The notes under the pieces are model-generated. The model was not told the origin of the DNA, ran no database searches, and worked only from the letters and a program-made list of their open reading frames with translations. From Actinomycetes bacterium (GTDB lineage: Bacteria; Actinomycetota; Acidimicrobiia; Acidimicrobiales; RAAP-2), in NCBI GenBank assembly GCA_021778895.1, contig JAJYBR010000005.1:1-64000 (forward strand): a stretch of 64,000 bases of DNA. Direction: 5' to 3'. Numbering within the stretch: position 1 is the first letter of the stretch; each line of letters opens with the position of its first letter. A program made the position numbers and the translations under genes. Shown in pieces: positions 29,006 to 37,386 of this stretch.

Positions 29006-29710
29006 TCAATATACGAACTCAGTACGCAGTCCCTCGCTGTCCCACTCCCCGTTCGCAGGTATGCGGGTTGCCGCGCGCCCGTTCACGCGGCGTGCCGTCC
29101 ACAACAGGGCGCCTGCGTCGTAGAGATGCTTTTCCGGAACTGCCAAGTCAGCGTCAATTACCGATGTGATTCCCGGTACACGGCGCATCAACAGTGCCCG
29201 GCGTTCTTCGCGCCCTTCCTCCCGACGCTTGGACCAGCGAAGCGGGACGTCTCCGTTCAACTGGTAGAAACTCAGTTCCGGGTGACCCGAATAGAGGGTT
29301 CTCTGACGAAACGGCGAGAGCTCGACGTACAGCTCGCGGTAGTGGTTGAGGCGAACGACCGTGACCGCGTCGAGACCATCTTCATGCCACTGCGAGGGGT
29401 TCAAGTGTTTCCGCGTGGGTGCCGACGTCAGCGTCAGCGCCCGATTCCCGAGCAACGCTCGAGCTTCGATGTCGCAGGTCCGGCGCGGTGCTTGAACATC
29501 TTCGCGGAATCCAATCGGGGCGTAGATCACGATTGTCGCGAACGACGGGCGCTCGTTCAGCACGTCGAGCACCGACTCGTAGACCTTGGGAGACTCGGGG
29601 GCGAAGGTCGCGGCGTGCATCTTGGCCGAGGCCACCAACCAGCCGCTCGACACCGGCACCACGCCCGCGACGAGGACGTACGGAAGGTCTGGGCCCCGGT
29701 GCAGCGTCAC
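29006..29710 (-). CDS. DUF429-like (RNase H-fold) protein in the pil operon
   Basis: APIGFRED...RRTCDIEARALLGNRALT, HPELSFYQLNGDVPLRWSKRREEGREERRALL, YDAGALLWTARR. Confidence 0.65.
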   Translation of the reverse strand: MTLHRGPDLPYVLVAGVVPVSSGWLVASAKMHAATFAPESPKVYESVLDVLNERPSFATIVIYAPIGFREDVQAPRRTCDIEARALLGNRALTLTSAPTRKHLNPSQWHEDGLDAVTVVRLNHYRELYVELSPFRQRTLYSGHPELSFYQLNGDVPLRWSKRREEGREERRALLMRRVPGITSVIDADLAVPEKHLYDAGALLWTARRVNGRAATRIPANGEWDSEGLRTEFVY

Positions 29711-29716
29711 GGGGTG

Positions 29717-30817
29717 TCAGTCCTTGGGGATCTTGAACCCCAGGAACTCCAGGGAGCGAGTGAGCTCCTTCTGGTGAGCGCTCGTCGCGACGGCACTCTC
29801 GTACGATATCGTCCCGTCCACCACCAGCTTGGCCAGGTCGGACTCCATGACCTGCATGCCCTCTTTGGCGTTCGTGAACATGACGTTGATCAGTTGATTG
29901 GATCGGCCTTCGCGAATCAGATTGCGTACCGAGCTGGTCGCGACCAGAACCTCGAAGGCCGCGACCATGCCGCCATCCTTCCTCGGCACCAGTCGCTGCG
30001 CGATGATCGCCGTCAAAGAGGCGGCCAACTGCACGCGCGTCTGCTCCTGGCGCCACGCCGGGAAGACGTCGATGATGCGGTCGATGGCCTGAGGCGCGTC
30101 GTTGGTGTGCAGCGTTGCGAAGACCAGGTGACCGGTCTCCGCCATGGTGAGCGCCATCTGGATCGAGTCAATGTCACGCATCTCACCAAGAAGCAGGATG
30201 TCGGGGTCCTCGCGCAGCGCCGATCGCAATGCCCGCTCGAAGGATGGGCTATCGAGACCGATCTCGCGCTGGCTGACCGCAGACACCTTGTGGTGGTGCA
30301 CATACTCGACCGGATCCTCGATCGTGAGGATGTGTGTAGCCCGCGTGTCGTTAATTCGATCAATGATCGAAGCCAGGGTCGTCGACTTTCCCGACCCCGT
30401 GGGCCCCGTCACCAGCACGAATCCGCGCGGCTGGATAGCGACCCACTCCGCCACCCAGGGAAGGCCCAACTGCTCAAAGCTCGGGATCTTCGTCGGGATG
30501 ATGCGCAACGACATCGCGGTCTGTCCGCGTTGGGTGAAGATGCTGCCACGGACGCGGGCGAGGTCGCGCCACGAGAACGCAAAGTCCACGTCCATCATCT
30601 CGTCAAATGTCTTTTGCTGCCCCTTCGTCAGGAGCGGGAACGCCAGATCGCTGACTTCGTCAGCCGCGAGGACCGGCGCACCCTCAACAGGAACCAGACG
30701 CCCATTGACGCGGATTCGAGGAGCCGAGCCACCAGCGACCAATAGGTCGGAGCCGCCGTGGTCCCACAAAATCTGGAGCCAGGGATCGATTCTGCTGACG
30801 TCTGCTTTGGATTGCAT
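29717..30817 (-). CDS. pilT: Type IV pilus retraction ATPase PilT
   Basis: TGPTGSGKSTTLASIIDRIN, TIEDPVEYVHHHK, SQREIGLDSPSFERALRSALREDPDILLLGEMRD, NLIREGRSNQL. Confidence 0.95.
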   Translation of the reverse strand: MQSKADVSRIDPWLQILWDHGGSDLLVAGGSAPRIRVNGRLVPVEGAPVLAADEVSDLAFPLLTKGQQKTFDEMMDVDFAFSWRDLARVRGSIFTQRGQTAMSLRIIPTKIPSFEQLGLPWVAEWVAIQPRGFVLVTGPTGSGKSTTLASIIDRINDTRATHILTIEDPVEYVHHHKVSAVSQREIGLDSPSFERALRSALREDPDILLLGEMRDIDSIQMALTMAETGHLVFATLHTNDAPQAIDRIIDVFPAWRQEQTRVQLAASLTAIIAQRLVPRKDGGMVAAFEVLVATSSVRNLIREGRSNQLINVMFTNAKEGMQVMESDLAKLVVDGTISYESAVATSAHQKELTRSLEFLGFKIPKD

Positions 30818-30841
30818 TTCTGCTCCGATATATGCAGTGCG

Positions 30842-30881
30842 TCGCTAGGACAGGTGACTTCAGTCACCTGTCCTAGCGACC
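30842..30881. repeat. Perfect 19-bp inverted repeat (2-nt centre) between pilA and pilT
   Basis: GTCGCTAGGACAGGTGACT-TC-AGTCACCTGTCCTAGCGAC read directly. Confidence 0.95.
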
Positions 30882-30964
30882 CGACTGTGTACTCACTCCA
30901 CGACTGCCGCTCGAAAGGTCAACGATCCGATCGATGACATTGAGCGACAGCATCGCAGTCAACG

Positions 30965-31552
30965 TCAGCCGTTGACCGCTGAGCCGCACGCCGACACCGG
31001 ATTCATGGTCGCGTCGTACCAGTTGTTAGTCGAGGGGCCACCGGCGGTGCTTGTTGTTAGGTTGCCATGCGCAACTAGAACGTCGCCGACTGCCGGTGTC
31101 GCGGTGGATGATGTGCTACCCGGCACGAAGACGTTCGGAAAGTCCGTTGCCGTCGTGAACACCGCAACAGTGTAAACACCATTTTGCGACGGCCAGGTCT
31201 GGACGAACGGGCCGCCAAAGACGGTTTGGGAGCCATCAACGATGTATCCCGTTCCGTTCTGTGTCGAAGCGGCCGGCGGAACTGACGTCATATCGGCCTC
31301 CCACGCCAGGCTTGAGAACGTCAGACCTGGGTTCTCCGCCTCGAGTGCTGCGACGCCGGTCCCCACCGTCCGAGCATCAGACTGGCAGGCTGCCGTGTTG
31401 CTCTTGCCCGTCACACCACCTAGAGCAAAGACCACGATGGCGGCCAGAATGCCCAGAATGACGATGACGATCAAGAGCTCGATGAGGGTGAATCCACCAT
31501 CGACTCCATCGTTCGCGCGACGCTCCCGCAATCGCTGGTACGTCTGAATCAT
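30965..31552 (-). CDS. pilA: Type IV major pilin-like protein
   Basis: Class III signal GG^FTLIELLIVIVILGILAAIVVFALGGV. Confidence 0.9.
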   Translation of the reverse strand: MIQTYQRLRERRANDGVDGGFTLIELLIVIVILGILAAIVVFALGGVTGKSNTAACQSDARTVGTGVAALEAENPGLTFSSLAWEADMTSVPPAASTQNGTGYIVDGSQTVFGGPFVQTWPSQNGVYTVAVFTTATDFPNVFVPGSTSSTATPAVGDVLVAHGNLTTSTAGGPSTNNWYDATMNPVSACGSAVNG

Positions 31553-31874
31553 TACAGTCTGCCTTTCTGTAGCCGGGACCGACATCCCGGGTGATTCGCC
31601 ACGCACGAACCCGTCGTGTTTCTACCATGCCGTCGCTAACTACACAAGATTCACAACACAACATTGTCCCAAGTCCTGAGCGCAATGCCAGGCGCGCAAA
31701 GCCGCGGAATGCGCTGGATCCCCATAACCCGAACGTGCATTGACGCTGACGACTATCGCGAAGTCTCGCCTCGCTTCCGTTCCACCAATTTTAGAACCAT
31801 GCCCTCTATCGACGAACTTCGACTCCGATCCGTCGCCTCGAACCTCGTCGATGCCCCCTTCTCTCGAACCTCTT

Positions 31875-32777
31875 CTACAGGCTCGCACCAAATGCGGTCG
31901 TGACGACGTACTCGGAAGATCCAGAGGGCGTCACAGAAAGAGGAACACAGATCTGGGCGGAGATCTGCGTTGCCGAAGCCGTTGTGATCGTCGCCTGATA
32001 CGTCTCCAGTGGGCTCACCACGAGAGTGACGGCATCACCACTCGCGATGGGCGAGAACGCACTGCCTGAAAGGGTCAGGCCATATTGCTCGCCCGGCGTC
32101 GTCTGACCTGACCCTGTCACCAGTGAGCAGGATGTCTGCGGACCCACGGTCGTTGCTGTAACGACCGGGGGAGCCGTGCCAAATGCCCACAGCCCATAAC
32201 TCGCGGTGATACCGCAACTCGAGTCCAGCGAGGAGGCGGACGCGCTGGTGATCGGCGAGCATGAGGAGTAGTTCGTGCTCAGGGTGTCGTTCAAGTCGAG
32301 GACCACCTCCAGGTACGGATGAGCGGCGCACGCTGCCGGCGAGGTGCCGGCTGGGCAAATGGAGGCATACACGACGCGCGTCGGGCCGGAACTCGCCAGG
32401 GGGAACCACTGCGTCGTGCACCACGCATCCATGCTCACCGAACTGGTGGTAATGGCAGTGGGCGACGAGGTCCCGCCGCAAGGTGCTGGGGGGTAGGCAT
32501 TCAACGTCGACTGATAGAACGTCGTGCGAGAGTCCTGGACGGCGACGCTGCCGGCATTGTTGGATGCGGTCACCGTGAATTGTGCATTCGAGAAACGCAC
32601 GGTGTCCGCGATCGCGTTCGTCGTGAGTGATGCCACCGCGAACACCGTCATGCTCACGATGAGCAAGAAGACGAGTGCCAAGATCAGGATCGCACCATGG
32701 TCGTCGTCAGGAGCGTGAGCGCGGTGGCCACACCACTGACGGCTCACTCGCACTGGTCGCGGTCCTCCGTGCGTCAT
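31875..32777 (-). CDS. PilX-like pilus assembly protein
   Basis: N-terminal DDDHGAILILALVFLLIVSMTVFAVASLTTNAIADTVRF; position in the pilin operon. Confidence 0.65.
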   Translation of the reverse strand: MTHGGPRPVRVSRQWCGHRAHAPDDDHGAILILALVFLLIVSMTVFAVASLTTNAIADTVRFSNAQFTVTASNNAGSVAVQDSRTTFYQSTLNAYPPAPCGGTSSPTAITTSSVSMDAWCTTQWFPLASSGPTRVVYASICPAGTSPAACAAHPYLEVVLDLNDTLSTNYSSCSPITSASASSLDSSCGITASYGLWAFGTAPPVVTATTVGPQTSCSLVTGSGQTTPGEQYGLTLSGSAFSPIASGDAVTLVVSPLETYQATITTASATQISAQICVPLSVTPSGSSEYVVTTAFGASL

Positions 32778-32783
32778 CGCAAC

Positions 32784-34343
32784 TCAATTTCCAGTTGTCA
32801 AGGCCACGACGAACGTCAGCGCTACTGACGACGGTGATCCTGGGAGTCCTGCGGGAGGCGGAAAGGTGAGTGTCACCGTGGCCCCGTTCTGCGGTGTTCC
32901 CTTCGTCTGGGAGATCGTCGCCGTCACCGACTCGTTGCCGGTTCCCGACGTGAACGACTGCGACGAGGGCGAGACCGTGAAGTTCGTGCCCGATGGACCC
33001 GACGCCGTCAGGCTGACTGTACCCGCTCCGACGCCGTAGAGGTTGAACGTGCAGGTGTTGGAGGGCATCGTCTTCTTCGATTGGCCGGTGAGCGCACTCG
33101 TCACTCCCGAGGGCGGTACGCACCCAGGGGACATGGAGTCGATATAGAGAGTGTTGGAACCCGAGGAGCCGTCGGGGTTGTACACCGCGACAGTGCCCGG
33201 TCCCGGTGCGGGACCCTGTGAGGTGTCATCGATGCTGACGGCCAGCGCCGTCGGGACGGGACCCTGTTGGCCGAGTGGTGTTGGAGAAGGATCCGCTTGG
33301 GACTGATACTGGCACCCGCTCGGCCACGGTGTCGTGACGCCAGGTGAGGAGACCGGAGTCACCGTCTCATTACTGTCCTGATCGGTGAAGATCACCGTCG
33401 CTCCGGGAAGCGTCACCGTCTGGTTCCCAATCGTCTTGGTCTGCCATGGCGTGTAGCCCCACCCGCAGAGCAGCTCGGCGTAGGACGCCTGCCCCGGGGA
33501 ATACCCCCCCTGCATGATCCAACTGGGCGGCACCACGACTGCGAAGACGCCAAACAACGGGGCAGACGACCCACTGGCCGCTCCACCCGGAACGGTCACC
33601 GGATACCACCCCGTCGGCGTTGTGGCCGGGATCGTGACGTTGACGATGAGCGTGCTGGAGTTCATCATGGTCACTGCGTTGGGTTTGATGCCCGAGTTAC
33701 CGAACGACACCGTCGAGGCCGAGGTGAATCCGGATCCGGTCACTGTCAGAGACTGGCTCGTCGCGCCCTGATTGAGCCACGAAGGACTCACGCCACTCAC
33801 CGAGGCGCCAGATCCGCCGCCGCCGCCCCCGCCCCCGCTGCCGCCGCCACCGGCGTTCACCGAACTCCCGTCAACAACCACCTGGGTAAGTCCGACAGTC
33901 CCGCCAAGGTGGAGAACCTTGATCGACACAAGCTGGGATCCTCGCGATCCCGCGGGACACGATGTCGTCCACTGCGAGCTGGTCGAGTCCCAGTACTCGA
34001 CTGGGTTGTAGGTCACGCCAGCGAGTGTGATCGACGTCACTTCGGCGCTGTAGTCAGGTGGAACCGAGAAGCTTGGAGAGTAGGTCGTTGCGCACGAAGC
34101 GTAGTTCCCATTTTCGATGCTGGCGAAGGCGGAGTCGGCTGCGTCGCGCACGGCCACCGTCGAGGTGGCCAGGGTCCGGTGCACCGCTGACCCGCCGATG
34201 CTCGAGGAGAATGCGGTGACCAAGGCGACCCCGGCAATGCTCACGACGAGCAGCGCGATCAAGATCTCGACGAGGGTGTCGCCCCGGTCCACCGGCATTG
34301 CACCACGCCGCGGTTCCCGGCATCCCCGTTCGGGAACTGTCAC
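32784..34343 (-). CDS. Prepilin-like protein with IPT/TIG-like domain (large minor pilin)
   Basis: RG^DTLVEILIALLVVSIAGVALVTAF; VSPSWLNQGATSQSLTVTGSGFTSASTVSFGNSGI is IPT/TIG-like; GTG start overlaps upstream TGA; an alternative ATG lies at 34298. Confidence 0.75.
   Translation of the reverse strand: MTVPERGCREPRRGAMPVDRGDTLVEILIALLVVSIAGVALVTAFSSSIGGSAVHRTLATSTVAVRDAADSAFASIENGNYASCATTYSPSFSVPPDYSAEVTSITLAGVTYNPVEYWDSTSSQWTTSCPAGSRGSQLVSIKVLHLGGTVGLTQVVVDGSSVNAGGGGSGGGGGGGGSGASVSGVSPSWLNQGATSQSLTVTGSGFTSASTVSFGNSGIKPNAVTMMNSSTLIVNVTIPATTPTGWYPVTVPGGAASGSSAPLFGVFAVVVPPSWIMQGGYSPGQASYAELLCGWGYTPWQTKTIGNQTVTLPGATVIFTDQDSNETVTPVSSPGVTTPWPSGCQYQSQADPSPTPLGQQGPVPTALAVSIDDTSQGPAPGPGTVAVYNPDGSSGSNTLYIDSMSPGCVPPSGVTSALTGQSKKTMPSNTCTFNLYGVGAGTVSLTASGPSGTNFTVSPSSQSFTSGTGNESVTATISQTKGTPQNGATVTLTFPPPAGLPGSPSSVALTFVVALTTGN
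33811..33860 (-). repeat. Gly/Ser-rich linker-coding low-complexity tract
   Basis: Encodes AGGGGSGGGGGGGGSG between the pilin stalk and the IPT-like domain. Confidence 0.85.
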
Positions 34344-35956
34344 GGCGCCACCGAGATAGTGGTGTTCTGCGACAACGTGGCGGCGCCCGCCACGATGAAG
34401 GACGTGCACACGGTCCCGTTGTTCTGCGTCGTCACGGTTCCCCAGGGCACGTAGATTCCCCCGAAGTCAGCACCGGCACACGAGCCATTGCTTCCGTAGT
34501 TCGAGTTGTTCCCCAGAGTGACCGTGGGCGATGGATAGCTGCTATCCGGTGCGCCACCAGCCGCCCAGATCGTGATGCCGCCGTAGTCCGCGTTGGGTGT
34601 GAGATCCACGTAGGAGTTGTTCCCGATGGTCATCGAACCCGTTGGCGCATACAGCAGCGCCCCGTTGCCAATGATGGTCGGGTGTCCGCCGCTGACGTCG
34701 AAGGCGTCACTCCCGTCCAGCCAGTAGGTGCCAGGTCCGAAGGACACCACCACTGGTTGGCCCTTCGAGTTGCTCGATGGCAGGAGAAAGCTCGAAAATC
34801 CGTACGCTCCACCGACGAAGCTGATCGAGTTCGTCTGCGTTGAGAGCGCTGCCCAAGGCATGGTGTCGTAATACCCGGGAAGGCAGACGTAGTCGTAGCC
34901 GTTCTGTGTGACCGACGAAGTACAAACACCCGTATTGGTGGGTTTCGCTGGCGGATTCAGCTTTAGGAACGGGTCAAGGAACTGCGAGGGGGGCATCACG
35001 TAGACCGGAGCGGACGTCCCCGACACCGTGGTCGGACTCTCCACCAGTACCGAGCCGACGTTGATCGTCGCGTTCTGCTGAGTCGAGACCAGAGATGAGC
35101 CCGAAGTGCTGCACGTTCCCGCCACTGCGAGTGCACCATTCCCGATCCCACCGTTGACGTTGATCGTGAGCGAACCGCCGTTGTCAACGGTCAGCGTGTT
35201 GCAGCCCTGATTAGGCAATCCGAAAAGCGAGACCGGCGCCCGTACGATCGATGCCGTCTTTCCCAGATCCACGAGCGCTGCGCTCCGCGGCGCAGCGATC
35301 AGCCAATACGACGGTGTCGTGCCGAAAGCCACGTAGAGCGGCAATCGAACGACCGCGACGTCCGTCGCGGACAGCCAGGTCGACGCGTCGCAGGGCACCG
35401 AGCCCACGCAGCTGACCAAGGCCGTCGGTTGGCTCGCATTGACGTCGTAAGCCACCACGCTCGTCGAAGTCGGCGTCGCCGAGAAGACGCACGCCACGCG
35501 CTCGAGTGAGTATCCCGTGGTCCCGAGGGCATTGTTGCCCGGTCCGGTGGGTCCGTTATTCATCGGCACGACCATGTACGACACCGCGGCATTGCCCGAT
35601 GCCCACTGGAGCCCAAGAACCTGCCTCTCACCCGAGGTCTGCGGATCGCAAGCGATCGACGACGTGCTCGCCGTGATGGAACTCGCACTCTGAACATCCC
35701 GCGTGAACACCGACAACACCGTCTGCATGCTCGCCGAGCCCGTCACGCGCCCAGTCACGCTGGACTGGAGCGACAGAACGGACACCAACCCCACAGAGAT
35801 CGCGCCCATCACCACCGGGAGGATCACGAAAGCGATCAGCAACTCGACCAGTGTGAAGCCCGACTGGTCGTACACGGGGGTCTTCGCCACGCCACGGGAC
35901 CCCCAGCGGTGACGTGGGGAACTGGTACTTTGACCGACTCCGCTGCGCATGCACAC
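34340..35956 (-). CDS. Prepilin-like protein (PilW-type N-terminus) with repetitive, possibly beta-helical C-terminal domain
   Basis: SG^FTLVELLIAFVILPVVMGAISVGL; C-terminal strand/turn-rich repeats (TIIGNGALLYAPTGSMTIGNNSYVDLTPNADYGGITIW...). Confidence 0.75.
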   Translation of the reverse strand: MCMRSGVGQSTSSPRHRWGSRGVAKTPVYDQSGFTLVELLIAFVILPVVMGAISVGLVSVLSLQSSVTGRVTGSASMQTVLSVFTRDVQSASSITASTSSIACDPQTSGERQVLGLQWASGNAAVSYMVVPMNNGPTGPGNNALGTTGYSLERVACVFSATPTSTSVVAYDVNASQPTALVSCVGSVPCDASTWLSATDVAVVRLPLYVAFGTTPSYWLIAAPRSAALVDLGKTASIVRAPVSLFGLPNQGCNTLTVDNGGSLTINVNGGIGNGALAVAGTCSTSGSSLVSTQQNATINVGSVLVESPTTVSGTSAPVYVMPPSQFLDPFLKLNPPAKPTNTGVCTSSVTQNGYDYVCLPGYYDTMPWAALSTQTNSISFVGGAYGFSSFLLPSSNSKGQPVVVSFGPGTYWLDGSDAFDVSGGHPTIIGNGALLYAPTGSMTIGNNSYVDLTPNADYGGITIWAAGGAPDSSYPSPTVTLGNNSNYGSNGSCAGADFGGIYVPWGTVTTQNNGTVCTSFIVAGAATLSQNTTISVAP

Positions 35957-35982
35957 CTCCCCTCGCTTGTATCGAGAAGATC

Positions 35983-37386
35983 TCAGCGGACCTGTACCTG
36001 GTTGTAGATACCGTACATAGCCGATATCAACGCAATCGCAACAAACCCAACGACAACGCCCATGGCGATGATGATGGCGGGCTCGAAGAGCGACGTCGCG
36101 TGGTCCACCTTGGTCTCCAGCTCGCGCCCGTAGTACGCAGCGGCGACTTCAAGCTGCTGGTCGAGTGTTCCGGTCTCCTCGCCCACGCGCAACATCTGGC
36201 GTGCCGCACCGGGAAAGAGCCCCGTGCGCGCGAGCGGTGTCGCCAGTCCCTGCCCCTCCATCATCTCGTCGCGGATGTGCTCGATGGCAGTCCGGTACAC
36301 GCTGTTGTTGGCTGACTCGGCCATGACCGCCATCGAGCGGGGCATGTCGACGCCGGCGTGGAGCATCGAGGCCAGGATCCGCATGGTGCGCTCCAGGATC
36401 GAGGTCTGGGTAATGTCGCCAATGACCGGGATCCGCAGGATCCACGAGTCGAGAATCGCGCGGCCATTGGACGTGCGGCGCATGGTGACGAAGGAGGCGA
36501 CGAGCAGGATGATCGCGCCCAGGACCAGGAACCACCACCGCGTCAGGTAGCCCGAGAAGTTGAGCAGCATCCGCGTCACCAGAGGCAGCTTCGCGTTCAG
36601 CGACTTGAAGAAGACGACGAAACGCGGCAGGACGAAGACCGTCAGCACGATCACCACGAACACCGAGAGGACCGCGACCACCGCGGGATAGATGAGAGCG
36701 GATGTGACCTTCGCCCGGGCCTTCAGGTCCCGGTCCATGTAGTCAGCCAGCTGATTAAGAACCTGATCCAGGTTCCCGGTGAGTTCGGCGGACTCCAGGA
36801 TCCCGACGTAGTAGTTGGGGAAGGCCTCGGGATGGAGGGCCGCTGCTGCGGCAAAGGTGTCGCCATTACGCAGGGAGTCGATCATGTCGGCGATGACGAT
36901 GCGCATCATCTTGCCGGTCGTCTCTTCCAATATCACCTCGAGTGACTCCATGATCGGGACACCGGCACGGATGAAGACCGAGAGCTGGCGCGAGAAGTTC
37001 ATCACCTCCTTGCGCGGAACCATCTTCTTCGTGATCTCGAACCGGAGGATGCTGCGCTTCTCGGTGACCTCGACGGGCTGCAGCCCCCGGCGCAGCAGGG
37101 CCATGTGGGCCGCGCCAGCCGAGATCGCCTTCTCGACTCCCTTGACAGACTGCCCCTGGTCGTCGAAGGCGACGAAGTTGAACTGCTTGACCGGCAAGTC
37201 CCGCTGCGTCTTCTGCTTGCCCCGGCCACGCCGAGGTTTGCGATCGATGTGCATGCGCCGGGCGACTGCGTGCTCGCGCTTGCGGGAGCGTGTGTCCTCG
37301 CGTTGCTTCTTCGTCGCGGCTTTGTGCTCCTCGCGCGAAGGCTTCTCGGCGCTGGTGCCGCCGGGTTCGTCGTCGTTTGTGCTCAT
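35983..37386 (-). CDS. pilC: Type IV pilus inner-membrane platform protein PilC
   Basis: FSRQLSVFIRAGVPIMESLEVI, NYYVGILESAELTGNLDQVLNQLADYMDRD, GLFPGAARQMLRVGEETGTLDQQLEVAAAYYGRELE; ATGA overlap with pilB. Confidence 0.93.
   Translation of the reverse strand: MSTNDDEPGGTSAEKPSREEHKAATKKQREDTRSRKREHAVARRMHIDRKPRRGRGKQKTQRDLPVKQFNFVAFDDQGQSVKGVEKAISAGAAHMALLRRGLQPVEVTEKRSILRFEITKKMVPRKEVMNFSRQLSVFIRAGVPIMESLEVILEETTGKMMRIVIADMIDSLRNGDTFAAAAALHPEAFPNYYVGILESAELTGNLDQVLNQLADYMDRDLKARAKVTSALIYPAVVAVLSVFVVIVLTVFVLPRFVVFFKSLNAKLPLVTRMLLNFSGYLTRWWFLVLGAIILLVASFVTMRRTSNGRAILDSWILRIPVIGDITQTSILERTMRILASMLHAGVDMPRSMAVMAESANNSVYRTAIEHIRDEMMEGQGLATPLARTGLFPGAARQMLRVGEETGTLDQQLEVAAAYYGRELETKVDHATSLFEPAIIIAMGVVVGFVAIALISAMYGIYNQVQVR

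Noticed and set aside
29126-30745. 539-aa plus-strand ORF
   Set aside because: Antisense to DUF429 and pilT; residue composition typical of shadow ORFs.
31553-31874. c-di-GMP (GEMM) riboswitch upstream of pilA
   Set aside because: Considered because of context, but the conserved GEMM core could not be matched by eye; an Infernal search is needed.
31640-31891. 83-aa minus-strand ORF in the pilX-pilA gap
   Set aside because: No SD or motif; overlaps the pilX-like 3' end; the gap is more likely a promoter/leader.
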